The notes under the pieces were generated by a model. The model had not been told where the DNA came from. It saw only the letters and a program-made list of their open reading frames with translations, and did not search any database. Positions 33,537-41,780 of a DNA stretch of 64,000 bases are shown one piece after another. Origin of the DNA: Candidatus Eisenbacteria bacterium (lineage in GTDB: Bacteria > Eisenbacteria > RBG-16-71-46 > JAFGJU01). The stretch spans positions 86,871 to 150,870 of the forward strand of contig JAPLKG010000003.1 in the NCBI GenBank assembly GCA_026388185.1. The letters run 5' to 3'. The translations under genes and the position numbers were made by a program. Numbering within the stretch: position 1 is the first letter of the stretch; each line of letters starts with the position of its first letter.

Positions 33537-34208
33537 ATGGCCCACACCGTTGAACTCTGGTTGGGTGCGCTGCTCACGCTGATGATATTCAGCTTCCTTT
33601 ACAAGGACAACCCATTCTACAAGTTCGCAGAGCATCTCTTCGTGGGCGTCTCCGCCGCCTACTGGATGGTGATAGGCATCTGGACGACGCTAATGCCCAA
33701 CCTCGTCGCCCGCATCTGGCCGTCCGCCGTGAAGAGCATCGTCAACATGCCCGAGGACGCGAGACCTCAGTATCACTTCATCATCCCCGCGGTCTTCGGT
33801 CTTCTCATGCTGACGCGACTTGTGGAAAAAATCAGTTGGCTTTCGCGGTGGGCGATGGCCTTCGTCATCGGTTACGCCGCGGGGACGAATTTCACCAGAT
33901 ACCTTCAGTCCGATTTCGTGGGACAGATATACAACACAATGCTCCCGCTCGTCGTGAAAACAAACGGAGGAATCTCGATCGGCGCCATCCTTTCGTCGGT
34001 GGTACTCCTGGTCGGCGTCATATCCGCGCTCATTTACTTCTTCTTCTCCAAGGAGCACTCTGGAGCGTTCGGTGCCGCGTCCCGCCTCGGAATATGGTTC
34101 CTGATGGTCACGTTCGGCGCCGCATTCGGTTACACGGTGATGGCAAGAATTTCGCTACTCACGGGAAGGATGCAGTATCTCGGTGACTGGCTGGCGACGA
34201 TGTTCTAG
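33537..34208 (+). CDS. Polytopic membrane protein, operon gene 4
   Basis: A 223-residue protein with about six membrane helices (AHTVELWLGALLTLMIFSFLY first; KFAEHLFVGVSAAYWMVIGI second). The conserved-looking NPFYKFAEHLFVGVSAAY and RLLTGRMQYLGDW-type stretches have no function I recognise. It starts 3 bases after gene 3 with AAAGGTTAGGAA upstream, so translation is probably coupled. It ends the operon. Confidence 0.65.
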   Translation: MAHTVELWLGALLTLMIFSFLYKDNPFYKFAEHLFVGVSAAYWMVIGIWTTLMPNLVARIWPSAVKSIVNMPEDARPQYHFIIPAVFGLLMLTRLVEKISWLSRWAMAFVIGYAAGTNFTRYLQSDFVGQIYNTMLPLVVKTNGGISIGAILSSVVLLVGVISALIYFFFSKEHSGAFGAASRLGIWFLMVTFGAAFGYTVMARISLLTGRMQYLGDWLATMF

Positions 34209-34323
34209 GAAAGCATGCGCCGGAGGAGCGAACCGACGTTTGGGCGGGCCAGCGAAGCAAGCTAACGTGACAGTGCGAGCCGTAGCGTAGACCGGATACT
34301 TGAGGCCGCTGAAGAGCGTGCCT

Positions 34324-35199
34324 CTACGGCAGGTCTTCTACCAGCTCCATGTATGCGTCAGGCCGCCTGTCCCTGTAGAACTGCCAGGTTCTCCTCACTT
34401 CCAGGATAAGATCGAGGTCGAGATCGGCGACGACAAGCTCGTCTTTGTCCTTGCTGCCCTGAACGAGTATCTGTCCTCGCGGGTCGCAGAAGTAGCTCGA
34501 ACCGTAGAATTCTCCTATGTTCCAGGGAGCCTCGACGCCCACCCTGTTGATTGCGCCCACAAAGTACCCGTTGGCCACCGCATGCGCGGGTTGCTCCAGC
34601 TTCCAGAGATATTCCGACAGACCGGCGACCGTCGCCGAAGGGTTGAAAACAATCTCGGCTCCGGCAAGACCTAAGATGCGCGCGCCTTCGGGAAAGTGTC
34701 TATCGTAGCAGATGTAGGCGGCAACCTTGCCGTACGCGGTCTCGAAGACCGGATAGCCCAGATTGCCGGGACGGAAATAGAACTTCTCCCAGAACCCGGG
34801 CAGGCAGTGAGGGATGTGCGTCTTTCTATATTTCCCGAGGAACTTCCCGTCGGCGTCTATAATTGCAGCCGTGTTGTAAAAGACTCCTGTAATCTCCTCT
34901 TCATAAACGGGAACGACAATAACCATGCCATTCTCTTTCGCCACCTTCTGCATCAGCTTAGTCGTCTCGCCGTCAGGCACCCGTTCAACGGCGTCGTACC
35001 ATTTGATGTCCTGCTCGGCCGGGAAGTACGGAAGCGTGAAGAGCTCCTGGAAGCAGAGCACCCTGACGCCTCGCTTGGCAGCATCTTCGATGAGGGGCAT
35101 CTGCTTATCGAGCATTGCCTTCTTGATGGCGGGGATTGTCTTTCCCGAGGTGTTCACGCATTTACACTGTATGAGACCACATCTAACGATTCTTGCCAT
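34324..35199 (-). CDS. Nitrilase-superfamily amidohydrolase (N-carbamoylputrescine amidase/ureidopropionase-like)
   Basis: Cytoplasmic C-N hydrolase of 291 residues. The Glu-Lys-Cys catalytic triad is visible: Glu in LCFQELF (about residue 52), Lys in YRKTHIPH (about 129) and Cys in AAYICYDRHFPEG (about 164). Overall length and motifs match N-carbamoylputrescine amidase and beta-ureidopropionase, so a role in polyamine or pyrimidine breakdown is likely, but the exact substrate is not certain. The ATG at 35199 follows GGAGGGAACC and overlaps the stop of the zinc-ribbon gene (TAATG), which indicates translational coupling. Confidence 0.88.
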   Translation of the reverse strand: MARIVRCGLIQCKCVNTSGKTIPAIKKAMLDKQMPLIEDAAKRGVRVLCFQELFTLPYFPAEQDIKWYDAVERVPDGETTKLMQKVAKENGMVIVVPVYEEEITGVFYNTAAIIDADGKFLGKYRKTHIPHCLPGFWEKFYFRPGNLGYPVFETAYGKVAAYICYDRHFPEGARILGLAGAEIVFNPSATVAGLSEYLWKLEQPAHAVANGYFVGAINRVGVEAPWNIGEFYGSSYFCDPRGQILVQGSKDKDELVVADLDLDLILEVRRTWQFYRDRRPDAYMELVEDLP

Positions 35200-35495
35200 T
35201 AGGTTCCCTCCTGGTCTTTGCCGAATAGTTGGTCCAGTTTCTTCCTAGCCGAGCCCTCTCTCGAGACTCCGCCCTTCCCGGGTCGACCCGAGAATCTAAA
35301 ATACTCGCAGAAGTTGGCGCGATCCTTCTCTTTCACCCACTCTGCCTGCGGCTCCCTGCACTTGTTGTGAGCCCCCTCGTCGTAGAAGATGCAGTTGAGG
35401 CACACTTTCACGTCTCTGCCGCATGAAGAGCAGACGTCCGTCCTCACCGGCTTACGATTTTCGAGCTCAGCCCCGCAGAAATGACAAAACGGCAT
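35199..35495 (-). CDS. Zinc-ribbon protein coupled to the amidase
   Basis: A 98-residue cytoplasmic protein with two zinc-ribbon knuckles (CHFCG, CSSCG) and further Cys pairs (CLNCIFY, NKCREP, FCEYF), probably two bound metals. The spacing is like a small conserved family often described only as zinc-ribbon or DUF proteins. Its stop overlaps the start of the amidase gene, so both are made together. Function unknown; a regulatory or assembly partner is possible. Confidence 0.75.
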   Translation of the reverse strand: MPFCHFCGAELENRKPVRTDVCSSCGRDVKVCLNCIFYDEGAHNKCREPQAEWVKEKDRANFCEYFRFSGRPGKGGVSREGSARKKLDQLFGKDQEGT

Positions 35496-35561
35496 CGTGC
35501 AGTCCAGTTAGATCGTGTAGCCCCAGTAGAGGATCGGCAAAACAGGCCCTGGCGAGAGACC

Positions 35562-36116
35562 TTATTGCGTCTGGCGAAGGATTTTCCGGAACGTCCGTGA
35601 GAAATCTTCCTTGAGGGATTCGTCAAACTCCCCCAGCCACTTCCTGATGTAGCCTTTATCATAGCGCCGGTTCTTGAGGAGAATGCATTTCACGTCTTCC
35701 AAATCCCTCGCTCTGCCGGCGATTATCTTGTGTATAACAACATCCTCAAGAGCTGCAAACTTGACCACTGACCGACCGAATGTTACGTCAACAGCTCGTT
35801 CAATAGCCTGCTTCTCGTAGAGGGAGAATGAGAAGATAAAGTTCACTCTTATTCCTGTCTTGTCATACATTACGGGTAGCACCATCGTCTTTGAGACAAA
35901 TTCCGCCGGATTATCAACCAGAGTTCTAAGACCAAGTTTCCGGGTAACGCCTCGCAGTTTCTTCAAGCCCTCGGTTCCCATACCCAAGGTAATATCGATG
36001 TCCTTTGTCAGCCGAGGCTCGCCGTAGAGAAGCACTGCTTGACCCCCTATTACCATGTAGGGTATCCGTTGTCTCTTAAACTCGTTCGCTATTCTTGTGA
36101 GTAGTCCTTGAAACAC
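35562..36116 (-). CDS. AbiEii-like nucleotidyltransferase (toxin-like)
   Basis: A ~184-residue nucleotidyltransferase-fold protein. The signature GGQAVLLYGEPRLTKDIDITL near residue 25-45 holds the DxD metal-binding acidic pair, as in AbiEii/MenT-type and MNT enzymes that add nucleotides to RNA or proteins. ALEDVVIHKIIAGRARDLEDV later in the chain is typical of the family. The start is GTG 36116 behind AAGGCGG; a GTG at 36161 is the alternative. It overlaps the preceding small gene by about 40 bases, the arrangement of a coupled toxin-antitoxin pair. The toxin role is inference. Confidence 0.78.
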   Translation of the reverse strand: MFQGLLTRIANEFKRQRIPYMVIGGQAVLLYGEPRLTKDIDITLGMGTEGLKKLRGVTRKLGLRTLVDNPAEFVSKTMVLPVMYDKTGIRVNFIFSFSLYEKQAIERAVDVTFGRSVVKFAALEDVVIHKIIAGRARDLEDVKCILLKNRRYDKGYIRKWLGEFDESLKEDFSRTFRKILRQTQ

Positions 36117-36306
36117 AGTTGACCGCCTTCGCAATTCTGATCGCAACGTCCAACCCCTCACACGGGTGCCTCAGTGGAAGAATCCCGAGTGCAACTGCTT
36201 CTTCATACATTGCTTCAACAATGCGGAAATTCTTGGCAACGTCCGTTCGCTCTCGCCTGAGCAGCTCTCTCTCTAGCATCTGAAGTCGTTTGGGATTTTG
36301 TATCAC
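36076..36306 (-). CDS. Small partner (antitoxin-like) of the nucleotidyltransferase
   Basis: A 76-residue, charged, helical protein with the pattern RIVEAMYEEAVALGILPLRHPCEGLDVAIRIAKAVN, as seen in small genes that commonly precede AbiEii-like nucleotidyltransferases. No DNA-binding motif is obvious. The GTG at 36306 follows CGAGGAGG, and a TTGACA promoter lies at 36421-36449. Its 3' end overlaps the toxin-like gene. Confidence 0.68.
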   Translation of the reverse strand: MIQNPKRLQMLERELLRRERTDVAKNFRIVEAMYEEAVALGILPLRHPCEGLDVAIRIAKAVNCVSRTTHKNSERV

Positions 36307-36420
36307 GGGGCCTCCTCGACCGTTTCTCCTGCTGTTGACGATGCGCCTAACGGCATCTGTCTCTCGGGTCTGTAATGGAATCCGAGGCTCAACAACGCCC
36401 CACCTTTACGGCACGCCTCT

Positions 36421-36449
36421 AGAATACACGTCAGCGCAACGGGTGTCAA
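36421..36449 (-). promoter_or_regulatory. Sigma-70 promoter for the nucleotidyltransferase pair
   Basis: Minus-strand TTGACA (36449-36444) and TATTCT (36426-36421) are 17 bases apart, about 110 bases before the GTG at 36306. Confidence 0.55.
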
Positions 36450-36576
36450 TCGGGCGCGCTGATTGGGCAAGAGACAGATGGTTTGCCGTAGGTCGCTGGT
36501 TAGTAGCGGGCCCCCGCTACCAACCCGAGACCGCGGTGCGTCGAGCCTCGCCTGAGCGGATCGGGTCACGCAGACA

Positions 36577-36610
36577 GAAGCCCCCGAACCCAGGCAGGTT
36601 CAGGGGCTTC
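36577..36610. repeat. Inverted repeat, possible terminator
   Basis: GAAGCCCC-N-GAACC and GGTTC-N-GGGGCTTC form a strong hairpin about 70 bases downstream of the lipoprotein-like gene that ends at 36680 (minus strand). No clear T-run follows on either strand. The rest of 36307-36679 shows no gene. Confidence 0.55.
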
Positions 36611-36679
36611 AGCTACATTCTTGGGTACAAGTTGTCGCCGCGAGCGGCAGGCCGTGATGACCGCCACGCAGGGTCTACG

Positions 36680-37594
36680 CTATTCCGGGCAAACGGTGTT
36701 GTACTGATGCGTGTCCCAGCAGGACTTCTCGCCGTTTCTGTAATCCGGCCAATCTATGCTCCCGGAGCCGTCCGGGTGCCACGAGATGATTCCCCTTGTG
36801 CCGGCTTTAGCATCGACGAAATCGACTGAAAAGACTGTGGGTAACTCAAGATAGGTGAGAGTAGAGCCTTCTTCGGGTATGCCAGGTTTGTTCACGAGGA
36901 ACACCAGCTTATGCTCGTTGCCTTCGCGGTTTTTCCAGTCGATCCTGATGCTCAGGACGCCAGGCGTGGAGAGGGCTTCGGCAGCGCCTGCCATTACCAC
37001 TCCAGGCGTCATGGTGAGCAGCTCCACTGTGGGTTCGTAGAATTGCCAGTAGCCTGAGCTGTCGTCCTTTTGCACCTCTCCCTCGAACCAGAGTAAGTGA
37101 TCCAGAGGAGCCGACGGATCGGTGCTCGAGACTTCCATTTTCCAGGCTGTGTAGCTTCCCATGTCCTTACCGTTCAGGAAAATGCTGTACTCGACTGCGT
37201 TGTTCACGAAGATGTACGTCCAGAGCCACGAACCGTCGTCCTGGGGCTGAGGCACAGAGTGAACGGCAACGCCGAACGCCGCAACGGGCTCAACAAGAGC
37301 TGCACAGACTACAAGGTTGAGGAAATACACTCGCACGGCTGCGTTGAAGAAATTGAGTTTCGATTCGAGGCCTGCCACCGGTTGGATTTCTTTGTACCCC
37401 CCGTCCTTTATCGCCTGCGCATCGACCTGGGCGGATTCGAAGACAGACAAGTCCATTGACATCGTCGAGATGGAGGGTAACGGTGGTGCTGCGGCCGGCT
37501 CGGGCGAGTTGACATTGCCCTCCCTGGAGCAATCGGCCAGGAGCAGGCAAAGGAAAGCGAGCGGAACAAGAACTGCGGTGAGACGTCTCCTCAT
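36680..37594 (-). CDS. Exported lipoprotein-like protein of unknown family
   Basis: A 304-residue secreted protein. The N-terminal signal ends at LLLADC; Cys22 could be lipidated although Asp at -1 is atypical of a lipobox. The mature part has a Ser/Pro linker, a hydrophobic helix-like stretch (VRVYFLNLVVCAALVEPVAAFGV) and a beta-rich C-terminal half with a DGSGSIDWPDY stretch that may bind calcium. No family is recognised. The ATG at 37594 follows GGAGGTTC. A sigma-54-like promoter is located at 37656-37671. Confidence 0.7.
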   Translation of the reverse strand: MRRRLTAVLVPLAFLCLLLADCSREGNVNSPEPAAAPPLPSISTMSMDLSVFESAQVDAQAIKDGGYKEIQPVAGLESKLNFFNAAVRVYFLNLVVCAALVEPVAAFGVAVHSVPQPQDDGSWLWTYIFVNNAVEYSIFLNGKDMGSYTAWKMEVSSTDPSAPLDHLLWFEGEVQKDDSSGYWQFYEPTVELLTMTPGVVMAGAAEALSTPGVLSIRIDWKNREGNEHKLVFLVNKPGIPEEGSTLTYLELPTVFSVDFVDAKAGTRGIISWHPDGSGSIDWPDYRNGEKSCWDTHQYNTVCPE

Positions 37595-37655
37595 GATAGA
37601 ACCTCCTTCGGTTAGTTGGTGACAGTGCCTTCAATCGGTGCCAGAGACACCTCTA

Positions 37656-37671
37656 CGCAGGTTTCGCGCCA
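37656..37671 (-). promoter_or_regulatory. Sigma-54 promoter upstream of the lipoprotein-like gene
   Basis: Read on the minus strand, TGGCGCG-N4-CTGCG has GG (37670-37669) and GC (37658-37657) exactly 10 bases apart. Predicted start near 37645 is about 50 bases before the ATG. The remainder of the 37595-37919 gap shows no gene. Confidence 0.5.
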
Positions 37672-37919
37672 GCCGCCGTTGGCACAACCAATTGCTATTA
37701 CAGCAGATAGGGTTTTTGGCGGAGACGCGAAAAGTGTGGTCGAAAATCACAGAAGTGATGATGGATAGACACTGGATGCCTCACACCCAGCACGATAGCC
37801 ACGCCGCTGCCGGCGATTGCCAAATAGATCGAGCGTCGCTAATTGCCTGCACGCCCAGTCCTAATCGCGGTCGAAACGGCTTGGGTCGCCCGTGGACACG
37901 CCTCCTGCGTCTCCTCTTG

Positions 37920-38831
37920 TCAAGCCGGTTTGGGCATGATCACATGGATGGCTTTGGGGACCAGCTTTATTTCTACCGGCGTGTGACCAATCACTTCGCC
38001 ATCCGCCTGGACCAATGGGGAACGCCGGATGGCATCAATGCGTGCGCTTTGCTTGACCGTCCAGTGTGATAACTTCGCCCCAGGCTTGCCCGGTCGACTG
38101 AACAGGTCCCACACCAGCCTCATGTAATCGCCCAGGTGGCGCGCCGTGACAACGTAGACCTCAAGCTGACCGTCGCTGAGGGTTTCAGGCGGGCCAAAAA
38201 GAAAGAGCGGCTTGTCCAGCAAGGTGGTGTTGGAAATCATCACCTCGGCAGCGCGGAGCGACTGGGGCTGACCGTCTAGCGTTAACGTATACCACTGTAG
38301 CTTAAAGATGCTCGACCGTTTGACCATCGCCAGGGCGTAGGCCAGACGACCAAAGAGTTTCTTGTTCGCCGACTTGGTGTCTTTCGCCATCTCCGAACTA
38401 ATGCCCACGCTGACATTTGAAAAGAAATGGCGCTCGCCCACCTGCAGCGCATCCACCTCCATTACGGCGTGATCACTGACCAGCAGCTCCACTGCCTCGT
38501 CCAGTTTCAAAGGAATAAGTAAGGCTCGCGCTAAGTTATTGCCGGTGCCCAGTGGAAGAATGCCTAACGGAACCGGACTGTGTACCAGACCATTCGCGAC
38601 GCCGACCAGTGTACCGTCGCCGCCGACCGCGATCACGAGAGATGCGCCGCGTTCGCAAGCCGCACGGCAGAGCGCGGCGACATCCTCCTTGCCGGTTGTC
38701 TCGTAGATTTCAGGCGTCCACTGGGGCGGAATGAAATGGCGCGCCAACGCCGCGCGAACCTCATCGGCCTGGCCTTCTTTTCCGGCCTTGGGATTGAAAA
38801 CTACAAAGACTTTTTGACTGGAATTGCCCAT
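37920..38831 (-). CDS. Diacylglycerol kinase-family lipid kinase (YegS-like)
   Basis: Predicted lipid kinase of 303 residues with the DAGK catalytic domain: VFNPKAGKEG near residue 11 and the nucleotide-binding GGDGTLVGVANGL near 69, followed by LGILPLGTGNNLARAL. The C-terminal domain is the beta-sandwich typical of YegS/Rv2252 proteins. It would phosphorylate diacylglycerol or a related lipid at the inner membrane face. It follows the small membrane protein and the prolyl oligopeptidase on the same strand and may share their transcript. Confidence 0.9.
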   Translation of the reverse strand: MGNSSQKVFVVFNPKAGKEGQADEVRAALARHFIPPQWTPEIYETTGKEDVAALCRAACERGASLVIAVGGDGTLVGVANGLVHSPVPLGILPLGTGNNLARALLIPLKLDEAVELLVSDHAVMEVDALQVGERHFFSNVSVGISSEMAKDTKSANKKLFGRLAYALAMVKRSSIFKLQWYTLTLDGQPQSLRAAEVMISNTTLLDKPLFLFGPPETLSDGQLEVYVVTARHLGDYMRLVWDLFSRPGKPGAKLSHWTVKQSARIDAIRRSPLVQADGEVIGHTPVEIKLVPKAIHVIMPKPA

Positions 38832-38953
38832 GGACGAAAGTACCGTGTGGATGGCGAATGCAGCCTGAATTTTCTCTGCCAGCGTCGAGCTGCCCCCGCG
38901 CAGCGCTGGCCCATAGTCTGATCACGATCAAGTGAGCATTACGGAGGGCCATT

Positions 38954-39154
38954 TCACTTACCGGCTACCGGGCCCTGGGGCAGTTCTCTTTGCCCCATCA
39001 TAACTGAAACCAATAGAGCTTGCTGCTGCTGGAGGGCATCGACTTTGCCCTCCAATTTCTCTAAGGTTCCGTGGAAAAGGATATAGCTTATAAGTAACCC
39101 GGCAACCACTCCCAGAGCGAGTTTCGATAACCAGTCAATGACTGTTTTGTTCAT
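38954..39154 (-). CDS. Small membrane protein with coiled coil
   Basis: A 66-residue protein: one membrane helix (SKLALGVVAGLLISYILF, about 9-26) followed by a short predicted coiled coil (LEKLEGKVDALQQQQALL). The ATG at 39154 follows GGAGGAGACTC. It sits 71 bases after the prolyl oligopeptidase stop. Function unknown; bitopic topology with the coiled coil outside is likely. Confidence 0.65.
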   Translation of the reverse strand: MNKTVIDWLSKLALGVVAGLLISYILFHGTLEKLEGKVDALQQQQALLVSVMMGQRELPQGPVAGK

Positions 39155-39225
39155 CGAGAGTCTCCTCCACGATTCAGAATTGTCGCGTCCGCAAGAGGCC
39201 ACCTTTTGACCCGTGAGCGCGGCTC

Positions 39226-41280
39226 CTACTTCCCGGGCGATGGCTGGAAACCCGGAACCCCAAACTGCCAGAATAGAAACGCCCATATGTCGGTCATTTG
39301 CTCCTGGATCTGCGTCTTCGTGGTACCAATGCCGTGTCCGGCTTCGTAATCGACTCTAAGTACCACGGGCTTGCCGCTCGCAGTCGCAGCCTGCAACCGT
39401 GCGGCCATCTTCGCCGACTCCCAGGGTTCGACGCGCGGATCGTTGATCCCGTGTATCAACATCACCGCGGGGTAGTTCACTCCGTTGACGACATGATGAT
39501 ACGAGCTCATTTCGTATAGAGCCTTGAAACCTTCCTCTGTTTTCGTGCTGCCAAACTCCGGAATGTTCGGGATGCCGTTTGGTGTGGTCTCCGCCCTCAA
39601 CATGTCCAAAGCTCCCACCTCCAGAATCGCGACACCAAACAGCTCGGGTCGCTCCGTAATCGCCCTGCCGATCAAAATGCCGCCCGCACTTCCACCCATA
39701 CCGGCCAGCTTCTGCGGCGACGTGTACTTGTTCTGAATCAGATACTCGGCGCAGGCGATGAAGTCTTTCCACGTGTTGGGCTTGGTGACCTGAAACCCGG
39801 CTCTGTACCAATCTTCACCATATTCGCCGCCGCCACGCACGTGCGCCACGGCGTAGACCCCACCCCCCTCGAGCCATGCAAGAAGCCTGGGACTGAACCA
39901 GGGGTCTTCCGTCATGCCGTAGGAGCCGTACCCGTAAAGAAGTGTGGGGTTGGAGCCATCGAGCTTGATACCGCGCTTGTAGATGATGGAGAGAGGAATC
40001 ATGGTGCCGTCGTGGCTCTTGGCTCTGACTTCCACGGATTCGACATTCTCGGGCGCGTCGAACGTGCCGAGAGGCTGAATGCCCGTATTGGCTACGTTAT
40101 TCGTTTTTGGATCGTACTCGTATATCTGCATCGCCTTCGTCCAAGCGGCCATGACCAGCAACACCCCGTCGCAACGAGGGTCAGTCTTCGCCAGGCTCAC
40201 CGAACCATCGAACGGGAGTTGTACCTGCTCCGGCGCGCCACCGAACGGAACGCGCAGAAGCCAGCCAACCACGCCGTCTCTCAACTGAACGTACAGGGCG
40301 TCTTTGGCGCAGGTCAGACCGGCCACCACGGCTTCGCCGGCCGGCACTATCGTCTCCGCCTTTGTGATGTCAAGGTGGGACAGGCTGGTCTTGATGACCT
40401 TGAATCGCGAAGCGTCCTTGTGCGTCAACAGAAAGAGATTGTCTCCGCTCGCAGTCACGCCGGTCACGCCATCTTCCACGTCGCACGCCTTCTGCCACAG
40501 CGTGCTCCCCGCGTCTACGGCCGCAAGCGGCGCCACGTAGATGGTGATTTCATTTTGGGTACCATGTGCTATCACGCCGGCGGCGTATTCCGAACCGGGC
40601 TCCGTAACGACAAACGGTATGTCCGAAGGCAACATCTTGGCCGAGGGACACGTCTCAAAGCCAAAGACAGCTTGTTCTTTGTCTGGATCGGTTCCCAAAG
40701 TGTGAAGGTAAACGCGGCTCTTCTGATAGCGCTCCGTTGGATCGGCGCCGGATTCCAGTTTCTGGAGCCGGTTATAGAAGAACGACTTCCCGTCCGGGCG
40801 CCAATTCACTTCGCCAAACTGCGCGCGGTCAATGGGGGTATCCACTTCTTTTCCCGTGGACGTATCGATCACGTGAATGACGGCTTCCTCCGAGCCGGCG
40901 GCAGAGATCCCATAGGCGACGTACTTACCGTCCCAGGACGGTTGAAAGTAGTTGATTGCGTGTGGCTTCCCGGTCGCCTTTGCAAAACTCTCGGGATCGA
41001 CAAGCAGAACTTCCTCCCCGGTCAGACCCGTACGCACGTACAGCTTGTAAGTATTGTCTGTAGGAAGTCGCTTCGTGTAGAAGTAGAGACCGTTGGGCAG
41101 CTTCCGCACGTCCCAGATCCTTGCCGAGACCGCACCGTCTATGGTCTTGATTCTGTCGAGCAGCTCTTCGCGCCCAGGAATCTTGTCCAGCAAGCTGCGC
41201 GTGAAATCACTCTGCGCTTTGAGCCACGCCTGCACTTCTGAGTTCGAAAGGTCCTCCATGTAGCGATACGGATCGTCCAC
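39226..41280 (-). CDS. Prolyl oligopeptidase (S9A), body of a frameshifted gene
   Basis: Serine peptidase cleaving after proline in short peptides. The ~684 residues in this frame carry the N-terminal beta-propeller and the alpha/beta-hydrolase domain with GGSAGG near residue 530 (nucleophile Ser), the Asp in INDPRVEPWE and the catalytic His in EAGHGIG near the C-terminus. The frame opens only at a GTG (41280) inside the conserved DDPYRYMEDL segment, so the true N-terminus is missing from it. Reading further upstream in this frame gives ENPPEAPVKNVTDTYYGTA, typical of the family, while the signal peptide lies in another frame (see 41281-41465). A single-base indel near 41320-41370 would join them; it may be an assembly error or a real mutation. 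Confidence 0.88.
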   Translation of the reverse strand: MDDPYRYMEDLSNSEVQAWLKAQSDFTRSLLDKIPGREELLDRIKTIDGAVSARIWDVRKLPNGLYFYTKRLPTDNTYKLYVRTGLTGEEVLLVDPESFAKATGKPHAINYFQPSWDGKYVAYGISAAGSEEAVIHVIDTSTGKEVDTPIDRAQFGEVNWRPDGKSFFYNRLQKLESGADPTERYQKSRVYLHTLGTDPDKEQAVFGFETCPSAKMLPSDIPFVVTEPGSEYAAGVIAHGTQNEITIYVAPLAAVDAGSTLWQKACDVEDGVTGVTASGDNLFLLTHKDASRFKVIKTSLSHLDITKAETIVPAGEAVVAGLTCAKDALYVQLRDGVVGWLLRVPFGGAPEQVQLPFDGSVSLAKTDPRCDGVLLVMAAWTKAMQIYEYDPKTNNVANTGIQPLGTFDAPENVESVEVRAKSHDGTMIPLSIIYKRGIKLDGSNPTLLYGYGSYGMTEDPWFSPRLLAWLEGGGVYAVAHVRGGGEYGEDWYRAGFQVTKPNTWKDFIACAEYLIQNKYTSPQKLAGMGGSAGGILIGRAITERPELFGVAILEVGALDMLRAETTPNGIPNIPEFGSTKTEEGFKALYEMSSYHHVVNGVNYPAVMLIHGINDPRVEPWESAKMAARLQAATASGKPVVLRVDYEAGHGIGTTKTQIQEQMTDIWAFLFWQFGVPGFQPSPGK

Positions 41281-41465
41281 CGCGGTGCCGTAATAAGTAT
41301 CCGTGACGTTCTTGACAGGTGCCTCAGGAGGATTCTCGCCGGCGGCGGACGCGAAACCGCCGAGCCCGCCGACAGCGCGAGCAGACAGATCGAGGTCATG
41401 AGTACGAATGTGAGAAACGATTTGGCCGAGCGCCGTGGCTCGATAGAGGACAGAAGCCGCTTCAT
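41281..41465 (-). other. Signal-peptide-coding 5' part of the prolyl oligopeptidase, out of frame
   Basis: From the ATG at 41465 (preceded by GGAGGTTAC) the sequence encodes MKRLLSSIEPRR followed by a good signal peptide (FVLMTSICLLALSAGSAV) and then drifts into Arg/Pro-rich nonsense (RPPPARILLRHLSRT) that is the shifted reading of the peptidase N-terminus. The arrangement indicates one gene 39226-41465 whose product is meant for export. Confidence 0.75.
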
Positions 41466-41553
41466 TTTTGTAACCTCCGTGCTAGGGATTGAGCAACCTT
41501 ACGGGTCATTGTCACGATCCGGTTCTCTTGCGGCAACCTCACATTCAGCGAAA

Positions 41554-41724
41554 TCACCTCAAGTATGCGCCCAGGAGATACGGCCATATTATCAATGCCA
41601 GAACGGCCTTCCAGAATGGAAGACTTGCGAAACCCACCGTGAAGAGCCAACCGATGAACCAGATTGGGCCAGCGATACTGCCCGCCACGGCGGAGTTCCT
41701 ACAGCTTTTCTGATCGTCTGCCAT
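41554..41724 (-). CDS. Small two-helix membrane protein
   Basis: A 56-residue protein beginning MADDQKSCRN with two hydrophobic helices (AGPIWFIGWLFTVGFA and AVLALIIWPYLLGAYL). The ATG at 41724 follows AAAAGGAGGCG, an excellent ribosome-binding site, and a promoter lies at 41781-41808. Similar short two-helix proteins with a WFIGWLF motif are widespread in bacteria, function unknown. It leads the minus-strand run with the prolyl oligopeptidase, 88 bases downstream. Confidence 0.75.
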   Translation of the reverse strand: MADDQKSCRNSAVAGSIAGPIWFIGWLFTVGFASLPFWKAVLALIIWPYLLGAYLR

Positions 41725-41780
41725 TTGCGCCTCCTTTTGGGAAGTACTCGCGCAACACTAATCATGCGAAACCGGCTCCT

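Noticed and set aside
39841-41241. A 466-codon frame antisense to the prolyl oligopeptidase
   Set aside because: Shadow of a strongly conserved enzyme; composition is His/Arg/Gly-rich and no motif is present.
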